A DNA stretch of 18,260 nucleotides from Holdemanella porci (GTDB lineage: Bacteria; Bacillota_I; Bacilli_A; Erysipelotrichales; Erysipelotrichaceae). Position 1 is the stretch's first letter; each line of letters starts with the position of its first letter. The stretch spans positions 1 through 18,260 of the forward strand of contig NZ_JAHQVB010000041.1 in the NCBI RefSeq assembly GCF_019052655.1. Direction: 5' to 3'. Under the pieces are notes generated by a model. That model ran no database searches and was not told the DNA's origin. It saw nothing but the letters and a program-made list of their open reading frames with translations. Shown here in pieces: positions 1-6,510 of the stretch. The position numbers and the translations under genes were made by a program.

Positions 1-28
1 ACCATCCAGACAATAGTATCTGGATGGT
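1..28. repeat. Perfect 10-bp inverted repeat at window edge
   Basis: The arms ACCATCCAGA (1-10) and TCTGGATGGT (19-28) are perfect complements around an 8-base loop. The repeat lies downstream of the leftward PBP gene and could be the stem of its terminator. The bases that would form the leftward U-tract are outside the window, so this cannot be settled here. No T-run follows it on the plus strand. Confidence 0.5.
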
Positions 29-45
29 TCGTCATTTCTTAACTT

Positions 46-75
46 AATGACATTGCTCAATTGAGCACTTTCATT
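46..75 (-). terminator. Weak hairpin just after the PBP stop codon
   Basis: AATGA (46-50) pairs with TCATT (71-75), and inside it TGCTC (54-58) pairs with GAGCA (63-67), giving a two-part stem directly after the leftward PBP gene. There is no clear U-tract on the minus strand, so it may be a 3'-end stabiliser rather than a true intrinsic terminator. Confidence 0.3.
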
Positions 76-76
76 G

Positions 77-2563
77 TTATAGTCTATCGAATATATTGTA
101 GAGATTTCTTCGATCAAACCAAACATAGCCTGTTGTGTTGTCTGTGGAAGTATCTGTTCCTGGAGTACTAGGTTCCGTTGGTTCAGGTGTTGTAGGTTCT
201 GTAGGTTCTGTTGGTTCTGTAGAAGGATATGTACATGCACTTCCGTCCCAAGTTCCGCCGTTATCTGTACAAGTTTTTTCGGCTTCGTTTGTTTCTTCTT
301 TTTCTTCTTTTTTGCATGTACCAGCTTCAGAATCCCATTCACCACCATCGGCTTCACAAGCTTCTCTTTCTTTATCATCAGACTTTTTACATGTCTGGTT
401 TTCTTCATCCCATTCGCCACCATTGGCTTCACAAGCATCTTGCGCATCATTGTTTTCGGATGTTATATCACCTTTTGATTTGAATTCATCTTTGATGTAT
501 CCACCCCTGTAGTCTGAGATACCACTAGGTCTTTCAAGTGCAGAATATGTTGCATATTTTTGCATGTAATCAAGCATGTAGTGTGAAATATGGAATGCTG
601 AAGCAACATTTAAATCATTCCAAGTAATATACATACCATAGTTTGTGATGGCATCCGTTGTATATCCACTCCAACAAGCGATTGTATATTTATTTGTATA
701 GCCTACTGACCATTCATCTTTGGCAACCCCCTCAGGAATTTTATATGGGTTCGCAGGCCAGTCTGTTGTACCTGATTTTCCATATACTGTATAGTTGCTC
801 GCAAGAATTTCGTTGTAGTTTTGGTAACCACCTGAAACTACTTTTTCAAGTAATTGCGAAATCATCCATGCGGCTTGTTCACTGATAATATCATATGTTT
901 TAGCGTTTGTCTTAAATTCTTTTTTATCGGATCTACGAACTACTTTTCTTACACGGTGAGCATCTACACGCTTACCTCCATTCGCAAATGTTGAGTAAGC
1001 ACTTGCTTGTTGGATTGGGCTTGCACGCATGCTCGAACCACCGATTGCGTATTGTTCATTAAATCCTTCAGCTACTTCATCGCTAAAACCAAGCTTTTTA
1101 CAATAATCGATCCAATAATCATAGCCTTTAGCGGTTACTAAATCAATCATAGCTTGAGCGGCTGTGGTATTTTTTGAAACACCTAATGCATCTTGTAAAC
1201 TCATAATACCATTGTATTTACCGTCTGAGTTTTTAGGAGCGTAAGAACCATTTTTCCAATAGTCTTTTTTCTTATCGTTTACCTGATGAGAGGTAGACCA
1301 TCCTAAGATATCAAATGTACTTGCATAGGCAAGTAATGGTTTCATACTTGAACCTGGTTGATTTGGTTCGGTTGAGTAATCAATTTTTACGGAGTCTGAG
1401 TGATAACGACGGCCAGGTCCAACTGCAATAATTTCCCCCGTATCGTTTTCAATCATTGAGAAACCAACATCGAAATATTCGTTAGGGAATTGAACGATGT
1501 TACCGTTACATATTTCATCAGCTTGTTTTTGAGCATCTTGATTTAGTGCGGTATAGATATCCATTGGAATAATGGCCGGATCTTGTCCAGTTAATTCCAT
1601 AACCTCACTTAATGTTTGTGTGATATAAGCTTGATTTGGATCATCACTTGTACGCTCTACATATTCTAAAGAGAATGACAAATCTTGGTTTGAAGCAAGA
1701 TTAAATTCTTCTTCCGTAATATAACCATGTTGTAACATCAATTCTAAAGTTACATTTCTACGATTTTGAGCAGCTTTTAAATGATCTAGCTTTGTGTTTG
1801 CTTCGTTTAAATTGTTTAATGGATTGTATGTATCTGGTGCATTGATACAACCTGCCAAGAAGGCAGCCTCACCTAAATTTAATTGGGATACATCTTTGTT
1901 AAAGAAGTATTGTGCGGCTTTTTGAATGCCACGTGTATTGTTTCCTGAACCAAACCAAATACGGTTTACGTAGTATTCAAAGATTTGTTCTTTATTAATG
2001 CTTTGTTCAGCAATCAATGAAAGATAGATTTCTTGAACTTTTAATTTTAATTTTTGAACGGTTGTGATCGTACCCTGTTCAGTTTCTAATTTCTTTTCCT
2101 GGTTCTTAGTAAATGCATTATCAATCATCTGCATGGTTAATGTAGAACCACCTTGAGCAAGACTTCCAGATTTCAAGTTTGCCATAGCAGATTTCAAAAA
2201 ACGTGGCAAGTCAAATCCATTGTGGTCGAAGAAACGTGAATCTTCAATTGATAAAAAAGCATCGACAACAGATTGTGGAATTTGTGAATAGGTTACGTCT
2301 TCACGGATCTCATCTCCAAGTTCATAGAATACGTTGCCTGAAGCATCGTAAAGTCTTGAATTGGATAATGTAGTCAAACCGTCTTGCGAAAAACGCATGC
2401 CGTCAGGATCGTTGATAATGTTAACAAGAACGAAGAATACGGAGATGCATCCAACTAAAAATATAGATAAGACGGATACGGCTAGTTTATTCCAAATGTC
2501 TAGTTTTCTTCTGTTTGTCTTTTGTGTTTTTGGCTTATTTTGTTCGTGTTGTGATTGGGCCAT
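77..2563 (-). CDS. Class A penicillin-binding protein (PBP1a type)
   Basis: Bifunctional peptidoglycan glycosyltransferase/transpeptidase of 828 residues, anchored outside the membrane. A short basic cytosolic tail (TNRRK at 16-20) precedes a membrane helix at about 24-50. The GT51 domain shows EDSRFFDHNG (catalytic Glu 107) and GGSTLTMQ at 138-145. The transpeptidase shows SSMK at 405-408 (nucleophile Ser405), SKN at 463-465 and KSGTT at 596-600, where most relatives have KTGTT. After about residue 705 comes a tail with three two-cysteine repeats, a Thr/Glu/Pro linker and an aromatic end. The start codon touches the recU stop (TAAATG), with AAGGAGG inside recU, so the two are co-transcribed as in Bacillus. 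The arginine-rich cytosolic tail resembles the motif by which PBPs dock GpsB, encoded next door; that contact is inferred. The family call is certain; the exact paralogue (ponA/pbpF) is not. Confidence 0.95.
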   Translation of the reverse strand: MAQSQHEQNKPKTQKTNRRKLDIWNKLAVSVLSIFLVGCISVFFVLVNIINDPDGMRFSQDGLTTLSNSRLYDASGNVFYELGDEIREDVTYSQIPQSVVDAFLSIEDSRFFDHNGFDLPRFLKSAMANLKSGSLAQGGSTLTMQMIDNAFTKNQEKKLETEQGTITTVQKLKLKVQEIYLSLIAEQSINKEQIFEYYVNRIWFGSGNNTRGIQKAAQYFFNKDVSQLNLGEAAFLAGCINAPDTYNPLNNLNEANTKLDHLKAAQNRRNVTLELMLQHGYITEEEFNLASNQDLSFSLEYVERTSDDPNQAYITQTLSEVMELTGQDPAIIPMDIYTALNQDAQKQADEICNGNIVQFPNEYFDVGFSMIENDTGEIIAVGPGRRYHSDSVKIDYSTEPNQPGSSMKPLLAYASTFDILGWSTSHQVNDKKKDYWKNGSYAPKNSDGKYNGIMSLQDALGVSKNTTAAQAMIDLVTAKGYDYWIDYCKKLGFSDEVAEGFNEQYAIGGSSMRASPIQQASAYSTFANGGKRVDAHRVRKVVRRSDKKEFKTNAKTYDIISEQAAWMISQLLEKVVSGGYQNYNEILASNYTVYGKSGTTDWPANPYKIPEGVAKDEWSVGYTNKYTIACWSGYTTDAITNYGMYITWNDLNVASAFHISHYMLDYMQKYATYSALERPSGISDYRGGYIKDEFKSKGDITSENNDAQDACEANGGEWDEENQTCKKSDDKEREACEADGGEWDSEAGTCKKEEKEETNEAEKTCTDNGGTWDGSACTYPSTEPTEPTEPTTPEPTEPSTPGTDTSTDNTTGYVWFDRRNLYNIFDRL
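164..433 (-). repeat. Three two-cysteine repeats plus Thr-Glu-Pro linker in the PBP tail
   Basis: Residues 711-777 contain three units of the pattern C-x3-GG-x-W-D-x(4-6)-C: C711/C725, C736/C750 and C765/C777. Charged spacers rich in Lys, Glu and Asp separate them. A proline-rich TEPTEPTEP linker follows at about 781-800. The units are alike in DNA as well as protein, which suggests local duplication. Each probably closes a small disulfide loop outside the cell; that is inference. Confidence 0.75.
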
Positions 2564-3148
2564 TTACTTATCCTCCTTAAAATAGAGTTCATCTACAGCT
2601 TTTAAATACGCTAACCTAGGATATAATCCTTCTTGAATAAGAATCCCGTGGGATTGAAACCAAGAATATGGTATAGAGCTTTTGTCTATATTTTCTATTT
2701 TATCTATGAGCAGTTTTGAATCAATAAGGTAGGTTTCGTTATGATAATTAAATCGAATAATAAAAAAACCAATACCTCCATGAAATACAACTTTTTTTAG
2801 ATGTTTGATTTGATGTGGGTGAATCATAAAGAGTGGGAAACTCGTTTTATTTTTCGTTTCCTTTGCTTCAAAATCAATGTATTTACCTCGATATACGCCG
2901 TTGTAGTCCGTCGTGGAAGGCGTTTTATAGTAAGCTTCAGTAATTTTAGCTCTTTGCCTTTTTGGATAGTCCACATGAACAACTTGAACGGGTGTTGGCT
3001 TTTTATAAATCAAAGCTTTATCGAGTTCTCTATAATATTTATTAGAGTCGTTTATATCGTTTTCGAGGCGCATACCTCGAGAACTATAACTCTTTTGTTG
3101 CATTGTATTTATGGTTGAAATTGCATTCGGATATTTAATAGTGCTCAT
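2564..3148 (-). CDS. recU: Holliday junction resolvase RecU
   Basis: Endonuclease that resolves Holliday junctions in recombination and chromosome segregation; 194 residues from the chosen start, close to the usual 200 or so. The nuclease core is visible as STTDYNG (Asp81) and YIDFEAKET (Glu94, Lys96), with the same 13- and 2-residue spacing as the active site of Bacillus RecU. KKPTPVQVVHVDYPKR (about 49-64) is also typical. An earlier in-frame ATG at 3229 would add 27 unrelated residues. I chose ATG 3148 because MSTIKYPN matches the family's usual N-terminus (MIRYPNG). No Shine-Dalgarno precedes it, and a strong -10 box ends 7 bases upstream, so the mRNA should be leaderless or nearly so. 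It forms an operon with the PBP gene. Confidence 0.95.
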   Translation of the reverse strand: MSTIKYPNAISTINTMQQKSYSSRGMRLENDINDSNKYYRELDKALIYKKPTPVQVVHVDYPKRQRAKITEAYYKTPSTTDYNGVYRGKYIDFEAKETKNKTSFPLFMIHPHQIKHLKKVVFHGGIGFFIIRFNYHNETYLIDSKLLIDKIENIDKSSIPYSWFQSHGILIQEGLYPRLAYLKAVDELYFKEDK

Positions 3149-3155
3149 CACGAAC

Positions 3156-3184
3156 ATTATATATGAAAAAGAATGAACATTCAA
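3156..3184 (-). promoter_or_regulatory. recU-PBP promoter placing +1 at the start codon
   Basis: On the minus strand TTGAAT (3184-3179), a 17-base spacer and a perfect TATAAT (3161-3156) form a strong sigma-A type promoter. Counting 7 bases from the -10 puts +1 at G3149 or A3148, the first base of the recU ATG. Confidence 0.75.
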
Positions 3185-3203
3185 TGAATCTGAAAAGTCA
3201 GAG

Positions 3204-3232
3204 TTGATTTTTTTGTGTAAAACATTCATAAT
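3204..3232 (+). promoter_or_regulatory. gpsB promoter, divergent from recU
   Basis: TTGATT (3204-3209), 17 bases, then CATAAT (3227-3232); predicted start near 3239. The GGGGG-rich ribosome binding site AGGGGG (3247-3252) lies 8 bases before the gpsB ATG. Confidence 0.6.
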
Positions 3233-3260
3233 ATTTAGGTAGATATAGGGGGACTTATAT

Positions 3261-3602
3261 ATGGCAAAAGATATGAATTTGACAGCTCAGGAAATTTATG
3301 AAAAAGAATTTCATGTAGACTTGAAGGGATATGCCCCTGCTGAAGTAGATGAATTTCTAGATATGGTAATTGAAGATTATCAAAAATATGATGAAAAAGT
3401 AGAAGAATTAGGTGCTGCAGTCACTCGTTATGAAGAAAAAATCAAAGAATTGCAGCAACAGTTGTTTGCGTTACAAAGTGAGAATGAAAACTTAAACGAA
3501 AAAGTAAATTCTGATTTTGTGAATGGAAGCAGTAATACAGTCGATATTTTAAAACGTATTGCACGTTTGGAAAAAGCTGTATTTAATCAAAGTGAAGAAT
3601 AG
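3261..3602 (+). CDS. gpsB: Cell division regulator GpsB (DivIVA-like)
   Basis: Small cytosolic coiled-coil protein, 113 residues, that links class A PBPs to the division site in Bacillota. The N-terminal DivIVA/GpsB lipid- and partner-binding fold shows as EIYEKEFHVDLKGYAPAEVD followed by a FLDMVIEDY helix (about 12-40). A coiled coil runs to about 80. The short C-terminal GpsB box is DILKRIARLEKAVF (about 95-108), nearly identical in layout to Bacillus GpsB and absent from true DivIVA. It sits between the divergent recU-PBP operon and rnpB, the same neighbourhood as in Bacillus subtilis. rnpB begins within a few bases of its stop, so the two probably share a transcript. Confidence 0.95.
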   Translation: MAKDMNLTAQEIYEKEFHVDLKGYAPAEVDEFLDMVIEDYQKYDEKVEELGAAVTRYEEKIKELQQQLFALQSENENLNEKVNSDFVNGSSNTVDILKRIARLEKAVFNQSEE

Positions 3603-3604
3603 TG

Positions 3605-3956
3605 AATTAAATCGACAGTCGCTGGCTACATAGATAGTTAGAGGAAAGTCCATGCTCGCACAATCTGTGATGATTGTAGTGTTTGTGCTAGATGAATAAA
3701 TAAGTCTAGGCAAGTTATTGCTTGACGGCTGTTTTGTTTGCTAAGGGAAACTATGTAAACAAACTTTAAAAGTGCCACAGAGACGAATCTATATGGAAAC
3801 GTATAGGGTGGAACGGGTAAACCCCACAAGCGAGAAACCCAAATTTGGTAGGGGAATCGGCTGGAATGAAACGAAAGGAAGGCTGGATAGCTTTATGCTA
3901 TAGATAAATGACTGTCACCACGCAAGTGGAACAGAACATGGCTTATGATTTAAGGA
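3605..3956 (+). ncRNA. rnpB: RNase P RNA, type B
   Basis: Catalytic RNA of RNase P, which trims the 5' ends of tRNA precursors. Conserved blocks in order are GAGGAAAGTCCATGCTCGCA (3641-3660), GTGCCACAGAGACGAA (about 3772-3787), GTGGAACGGGTAAACCCC (about 3809-3826), GCGAGAAACCCAAATTTGG (3830-3848) with TAGGGGAA after it, and ACAGAACATGGCTTA (3931-3945). These follow the Bacillus type B order. The closing helix P1 is TTAAATC (3607-3613) with GATTTAA (3947-3953). The ends are therefore good to within a few bases. Confidence 0.95.
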
Positions 3957-3962
3957 TACTAC

Positions 3963-3992
3963 AAAGAGCAATTTAATTTGCTCTTTTTTTTT
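3963..3992 (+). terminator. Intrinsic terminator of rnpB
   Basis: Perfect 9-bp stem AAAGAGCAA (3963-3971) / TTGCTCTTT (3978-3986) with a 6-base loop, followed by T-run to 3992. It ends the gpsB-rnpB unit. Confidence 0.9.
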
Positions 3993-4006
3993 ACTTGAAA
4001 CAAGTG

Positions 4007-4012
4007 TATACT
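4007..4012 (+). promoter_or_regulatory. Probable -10 box before the FMN riboswitch
   Basis: TATACT at 4007-4012 would start transcription near 4019, nine bases before the riboswitch P1 helix. No well-spaced -35 box is visible; a TTGAAA at 3995-4000 is too close. The call rests mainly on position. Confidence 0.4.
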
Positions 4013-4027
4013 GAATTTGCATAAATT

Positions 4028-4138
4028 AAATCTTCAGGGTTGGGTGAAATTCCCTATCGGCGGTAAACCCCGCGAGCATTATGCATGAACTGGTGCAATT
4101 CCAGTGGCGACAGTATAGTCTGGATGGAAGAAGATGTT
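4028..4138 (+). promoter_or_regulatory. FMN riboswitch (RFN element)
   Basis: The conserved FMN aptamer is easy to read: TCAGGGTTGGGTGAAATTCC (4034-4053), CGGCGGTAAACCCCGCGAGC (4058-4077), then TGGTGCAATTCCAGTGGCGA (4091-4110) with CAGTATAGTCTGGATG after it. The P1 helix is ATCTTC (4030-4035) with GAAGAT (4130-4135). It is followed by a terminator, so FMN binding should stop transcription of ribU and the gene behind it. Confidence 0.97.
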
Positions 4139-4163
4139 TTTATATATTCTTTTGTATATTTAA

Positions 4164-4199
4164 ACGCGCCTAGGGGATTTTCTTTAGGCACGTTTTTTT
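4164..4199 (+). terminator. Riboswitch expression-platform terminator
   Basis: ACGCGCCTA (4164-4172) pairs with TAGGCACGT (4185-4193) with one mismatch, followed by seven T (4193-4199). It lies between the FMN aptamer and the ribU ribosome binding site, so control is by premature termination. Confidence 0.85.
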
Positions 4200-4226
4200 A
4201 GTTGATATATGAAGGGATGATGATTT

Positions 4227-4865
4227 ATGAGTTCAACAAAGAAACTAACAACGATTGCGATCTTAAGTGCGATGGCAATGGTTTTAAACTTATTGATACA
4301 ATTTCCAATTGTACCAGCCGTATCTTTTCTAAGCTACGATCCAAAAGATATCATTATTGTGATTGCAGGATTTATTTATGGCCCTATGACATCTTTTATT
4401 ATGAGTCTATTGTGTTCGTTTTTAGAAATCGTATTCCGTGGAGGAAACTTATTAGATGTTTTGATGAATGTGATTTCAACTTGTACATTTGCATGTGTTG
4501 CAGCTTGCATCTATAAGTATAAACACTCTAAAAAAGGAGCTATCATCGGCTTGGTATTAGGAACTGTATGCTGTACATTGAGTATGACATTATGGAACTA
4601 TATTGTTACACCGATTTATTATCAAATGCCAAGAAGTGCAGTGGTCGGTATGTTACTTCCAGGTATTGTTCCATTCAATTTTATTAAATGTACATTAAAT
4701 GCAGCCTGTGCAATGTTGATCTACAAACCACTTGTAAATGCGTTGAGAAATACGCAGTTTGTTACACAGCCTAATACAAGTGAAGGACTTACAAAAGATG
4801 TTGGAATTGTCAGTGCATTTATTATTGTATCAATTGCAGTTTTAATATTAGTTATGAAAGGTTAG
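4227..4865 (+). CDS. ribU: Riboflavin ECF transporter S component RibU
   Basis: Membrane substrate-binding subunit that captures riboflavin for an energy-coupling-factor transporter; the shared EcfA/EcfT module is not in this window. It has 212 residues and about six hydrophobic segments, starting with an N-terminal stretch TIAILSAMAMVLNLLIQFP typical of RibU/ECF S proteins. The FVFYDPKDI-like sequence (here SFLSYDPKDIIIVIAGFIYG) and the FRGGNLLDVLMN loop also fit. Start ATG 4227 is preceded by AAGGGA (4212-4217). Placement behind an FMN riboswitch makes the substrate assignment strong. The stop codon overlaps the next gene's ribosome binding site. Confidence 0.93.
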   Translation: MSSTKKLTTIAILSAMAMVLNLLIQFPIVPAVSFLSYDPKDIIIVIAGFIYGPMTSFIMSLLCSFLEIVFRGGNLLDVLMNVISTCTFACVAACIYKYKHSKKGAIIGLVLGTVCCTLSMTLWNYIVTPIYYQMPRSAVVGMLLPGIVPFNFIKCTLNAACAMLIYKPLVNALRNTQFVTQPNTSEGLTKDVGIVSAFIIVSIAVLILVMKG

Positions 4866-4872
4866 GAAAAAC

Positions 4873-5328
4873 ATGGAACTTTTAGAAGCAAAAAAAATTA
4901 TGGATGAAAAATTAGGGGATTATAAAATCATGGCTTTGGCTAGCTGTGTAGACGATTATCCTATGGTAAGAAATGTAAGTTGCGTTTTCTACAATGACAA
5001 GATTTATTTTAAGACGGACAAAAACTTTAGAAAAACACAACAATTGTTCAAAAATGATAAAGTAGCTATGTGCTTTAATGGAGTGCAAGTAGAGGGGACA
5101 GCTAAAAACTTAGGCTTGGTTGTTGATGAACCTGGTCGTATTTTTGAAAAGAAATACAAAGAATTCTTGTGGCAAAGCTACAATGCATATTCACATGTAG
5201 ATACAGAAATTCTAATTGAAGTTACACCTAAGTTTGTTGAAATCTGGGATGAAGACAAAGATCGTAATGCATTCCAATTGTTTATTGATTTTGACAAAGA
5301 AACAGTGGAATACAAACCTTATGACTAG
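4873..5328 (+). CDS. Pyridoxamine 5'-phosphate oxidase-family protein (probable flavin binder)
   Basis: A 151-residue single-domain protein of the FMN-binding split-barrel (PNPOx-like) fold. Visible family traits are MALASCVDDYPMVRNVSC (about 20-37), a strand KIYFKTDKNFRKTQQLFKND (44-63), KVAMCFNGVQVEGTAKNL (64-81), and a late ILIEVTPKFVEIWD strand (about 117-130). Members use FMN, F420 or haem, and the real substrate is unknown. The start follows ribU by 7 bases with AGGA overlapping the ribU stop, so both are under the FMN riboswitch. That context points to FMN as cofactor, which is inference. It is not a confident PdxH: it is shorter and lacks the known PdxH C-terminal region. Confidence 0.8.
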   Translation: MELLEAKKIMDEKLGDYKIMALASCVDDYPMVRNVSCVFYNDKIYFKTDKNFRKTQQLFKNDKVAMCFNGVQVEGTAKNLGLVVDEPGRIFEKKYKEFLWQSYNAYSHVDTEILIEVTPKFVEIWDEDKDRNAFQLFIDFDKETVEYKPYD

Positions 5329-5348
5329 TTTTTACTAGTCTTTTTTTT
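5323..5348 (+). terminator. Intrinsic terminator of ribU operon
   Basis: Perfect stem GACTAGT (5323-5329) / ACTAGTC (5334-5340), TTTT loop, then eight T (5341-5348). The stop codon of the flavoprotein gene lies inside the stem. Confidence 0.9.
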
Positions 5349-5378
5349 GTGAAAATTTACAAGAAAATGACATGAATA

Positions 5379-5387
5379 TGATACAAT
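5379..5387 (+). promoter_or_regulatory. Extended -10 promoter of the corA leader
   Basis: TGATACAAT (5379-5387) is an extended -10 element (TG-n-TACAAT) with no convincing -35 box. It predicts a start near 5394, about 20 bases before the leader ORF and about 115 bases before corA. Confidence 0.55.
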
Positions 5388-5413
5388 ATTCTCTAGTAGA
5401 AAGTAGGTGGAAA

Positions 5414-5508
5414 CATGTCTCCAGACCCGAGTTATTTTAATAATAAAAATGTATATATGTTCGGAGACATGGGATTTGTCTTCGTTTAAGATATAAGGAG
5501 GACAAATT
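5414..5508 (+). promoter_or_regulatory. Two-helix corA leader RNA covering uORF start and corA ribosome binding site
   Basis: Helix A: CATGTCTCC (5414-5422) is a perfect complement of GGAGACATG (5463-5471) and would bury the uORF start codon. Helix B: GATTTGTCTTC (5473-5483) pairs with GAGGACAAATT (5498-5508) over 11 bp, two of them G-U, with a 14-base loop, hiding the corA Shine-Dalgarno up to the base before its GTG. The helices abut and could stack. TGTCTCC in the 5' arm of A can also pair with the corA ribosome binding site GGAGGACA with one bulge, so alternative folds exist. A ribosome finishing the uORF would sit on the 5' arm of helix B. No intrinsic terminator or known aptamer is visible, so control is probably translational. 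Confidence 0.6.
5415..5489 (+). CDS. 24-residue leader peptide upstream of corA
   Basis: ATG 5415 to TAA 5487-5489 encodes 24 residues and is preceded by a good ribosome binding site (GTAGGTGG, 5403-5410, 4 bases before ATG). The peptide begins MSPDPSYFNN, passes through a YMFGDMG core and ends in a hydrophobic FVFV. The early Pro-Asp-Pro is notable because Escherichia coli MgtL, the leader of a Mg2+ transporter gene, carries the same PDP near its start. Acidic/proline nascent chains destabilise ribosomes at low Mg2+ in that system. The ORF ends 19 bases before the corA start and its last codons form one arm of a hairpin over the corA ribosome binding site. Its size, Shine-Dalgarno and position suggest a regulatory uORF; a free small protein is possible. 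I do not recognise it as a named family. Confidence 0.65.
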   Translation: MSPDPSYFNNKNVYMFGDMGFVFV

Positions 5509-6447
5509 GTGTTAGAGTTTTATAAAACATTTGAAGATGGAACACGCAAAATTCAAGAACCAGAACCAGGCTGTTGGATTAATGCGATTGCACCTACAGA
5601 AGAAGAAAGATATTATTTGATTGAACAAATTGGTGTTTTACCTGAATTTGTCAAATCTTCACTGGATGAAGAAGAAAGCTCGCATATGGACTATGACGAT
5701 GATTTTAGACAGTTGTTGATTATTTTTGACTATCCAAGTGCGGAAAATGAAGATGATGATTCGATTGATTCAACTTATTCCACATTGCCAATTGGTATTG
5801 TGATTTTAAAAGGATATGTAGTCACAATTAGTTTGTATGAAAACTGGAGTATTTTAGAAATGTCACAAGGAAGAATCAAAGGTATGGATACGCGTTTAAA
5901 AACGAGGTTCTTCTTACTTTTAGCTTTGCGTATTTCACAACGTTTCTTGATTTGTCTACGCCAAATTGATCGTTTATCAAGTCGTGCTGAGACGCGTTTA
6001 CATCAATCGGTAGAAAATGATGAGTTGATTGAAATGTTAGGTTTAGAAAAATCATTGGTTTATTTTTCGACTTCGTTAAAATCGGATGAAGTAACATTAA
6101 ATAAAATTATGCGTGGAAAACAAATTCAATTGTATGAAGAAGATGAGGATTTGTTAGAGGACGTCATGATTGAAATCCATCAGGCCATCGAGATGTGTAA
6201 CATTTACTCAAACACAATGGCAGGTACGATGGATACGTTTGCGAGTATTATTTCTAATAATATGAACATTGTCATGAATAAATTGACTGTAATCACAATT
6301 GTTATGGCTATCCCAAATATTATTTTTGGATTCTATGGGATGAACGTACAGTTGCCATTTCCGTTTGTATGGTTTCCTAGTTTTGTAGCTATTTTAGCTT
6401 GTGTAATTGCGACTGTTTATTTTTTCAGGCACAATATGTTTAAGTAA
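5509..6447 (+). CDS. CorA-family magnesium/divalent metal channel
   Basis: Inner-membrane channel of the CorA/MIT family, 312 residues, which works as a pentamer to move Mg2+ or related metals. An acidic cytosolic domain with long helices fills residues 1 to about 250. Two membrane helices follow, with the diagnostic YGMN signature (GMN at 277-279) at the end of the first and a short basic C-terminus (RHNMFK). The start is GTG 5509, since AAGGAGGA (5495-5502) is well placed for it and it opens in frame with the family-like sequence. Expression is probably set by the leader peptide and hairpins directly upstream. Substrate (Mg2+, Co2+ or another) cannot be told from sequence. A terminator follows the stop. 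Confidence 0.93.
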   Translation: MLEFYKTFEDGTRKIQEPEPGCWINAIAPTEEERYYLIEQIGVLPEFVKSSLDEEESSHMDYDDDFRQLLIIFDYPSAENEDDDSIDSTYSTLPIGIVILKGYVVTISLYENWSILEMSQGRIKGMDTRLKTRFFLLLALRISQRFLICLRQIDRLSSRAETRLHQSVENDELIEMLGLEKSLVYFSTSLKSDEVTLNKIMRGKQIQLYEEDEDLLEDVMIEIHQAIEMCNIYSNTMAGTMDTFASIISNNMNIVMNKLTVITIVMAIPNIIFGFYGMNVQLPFPFVWFPSFVAILACVIATVYFFRHNMFK

Positions 6448-6476
6448 GGTTTGAAAAAATCAAACCTTTTTTCTTT
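6446..6476 (+). terminator. Intrinsic terminator of corA
   Basis: Perfect 9-bp stem AAGGTTTGA (6446-6454) / TCAAACCTT (6460-6468) followed by T-rich TTTTCTTTT. It starts inside the corA stop codon. Confidence 0.9.
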
Positions 6477-6480
6477 TAGA

Positions 6481-6510
6481 TAAAAGAAAAAGCACTATTA
6501 GAATAGTGCT
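6481..6510 (-). terminator. Intrinsic terminator of the small export protein gene
   Basis: Reading leftward, AGCACTATT (6510-6502) pairs with AATAGTGCT (6499-6491), followed by the U-tract TTTTCTTTTA (6490-6481). The gene's stop codon forms part of the stem. Confidence 0.85.

Noticed and set aside
135..512. Rightward open frame of 125 codons over the PBP tail
   Set aside because: Antisense shadow of the Cys/Thr/Pro-rich tail, low-complexity protein with no ribosome binding site.
3638..3829. Leftward open frame over rnpB
   Set aside because: Lies inside the RNase P RNA, whose conserved blocks fully explain the sequence.
4202..4516. Rightward 104-codon frame overlapping ribU
   Set aside because: Out-of-frame shadow; ribU has the matching ribosome binding site and clear family sequence.
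5389..5508. M-box (Mg2+) riboswitch before corA
   Set aside because: None of the conserved M-box core sequence is present; the leader is short and explained by a uORF and two simple helices.
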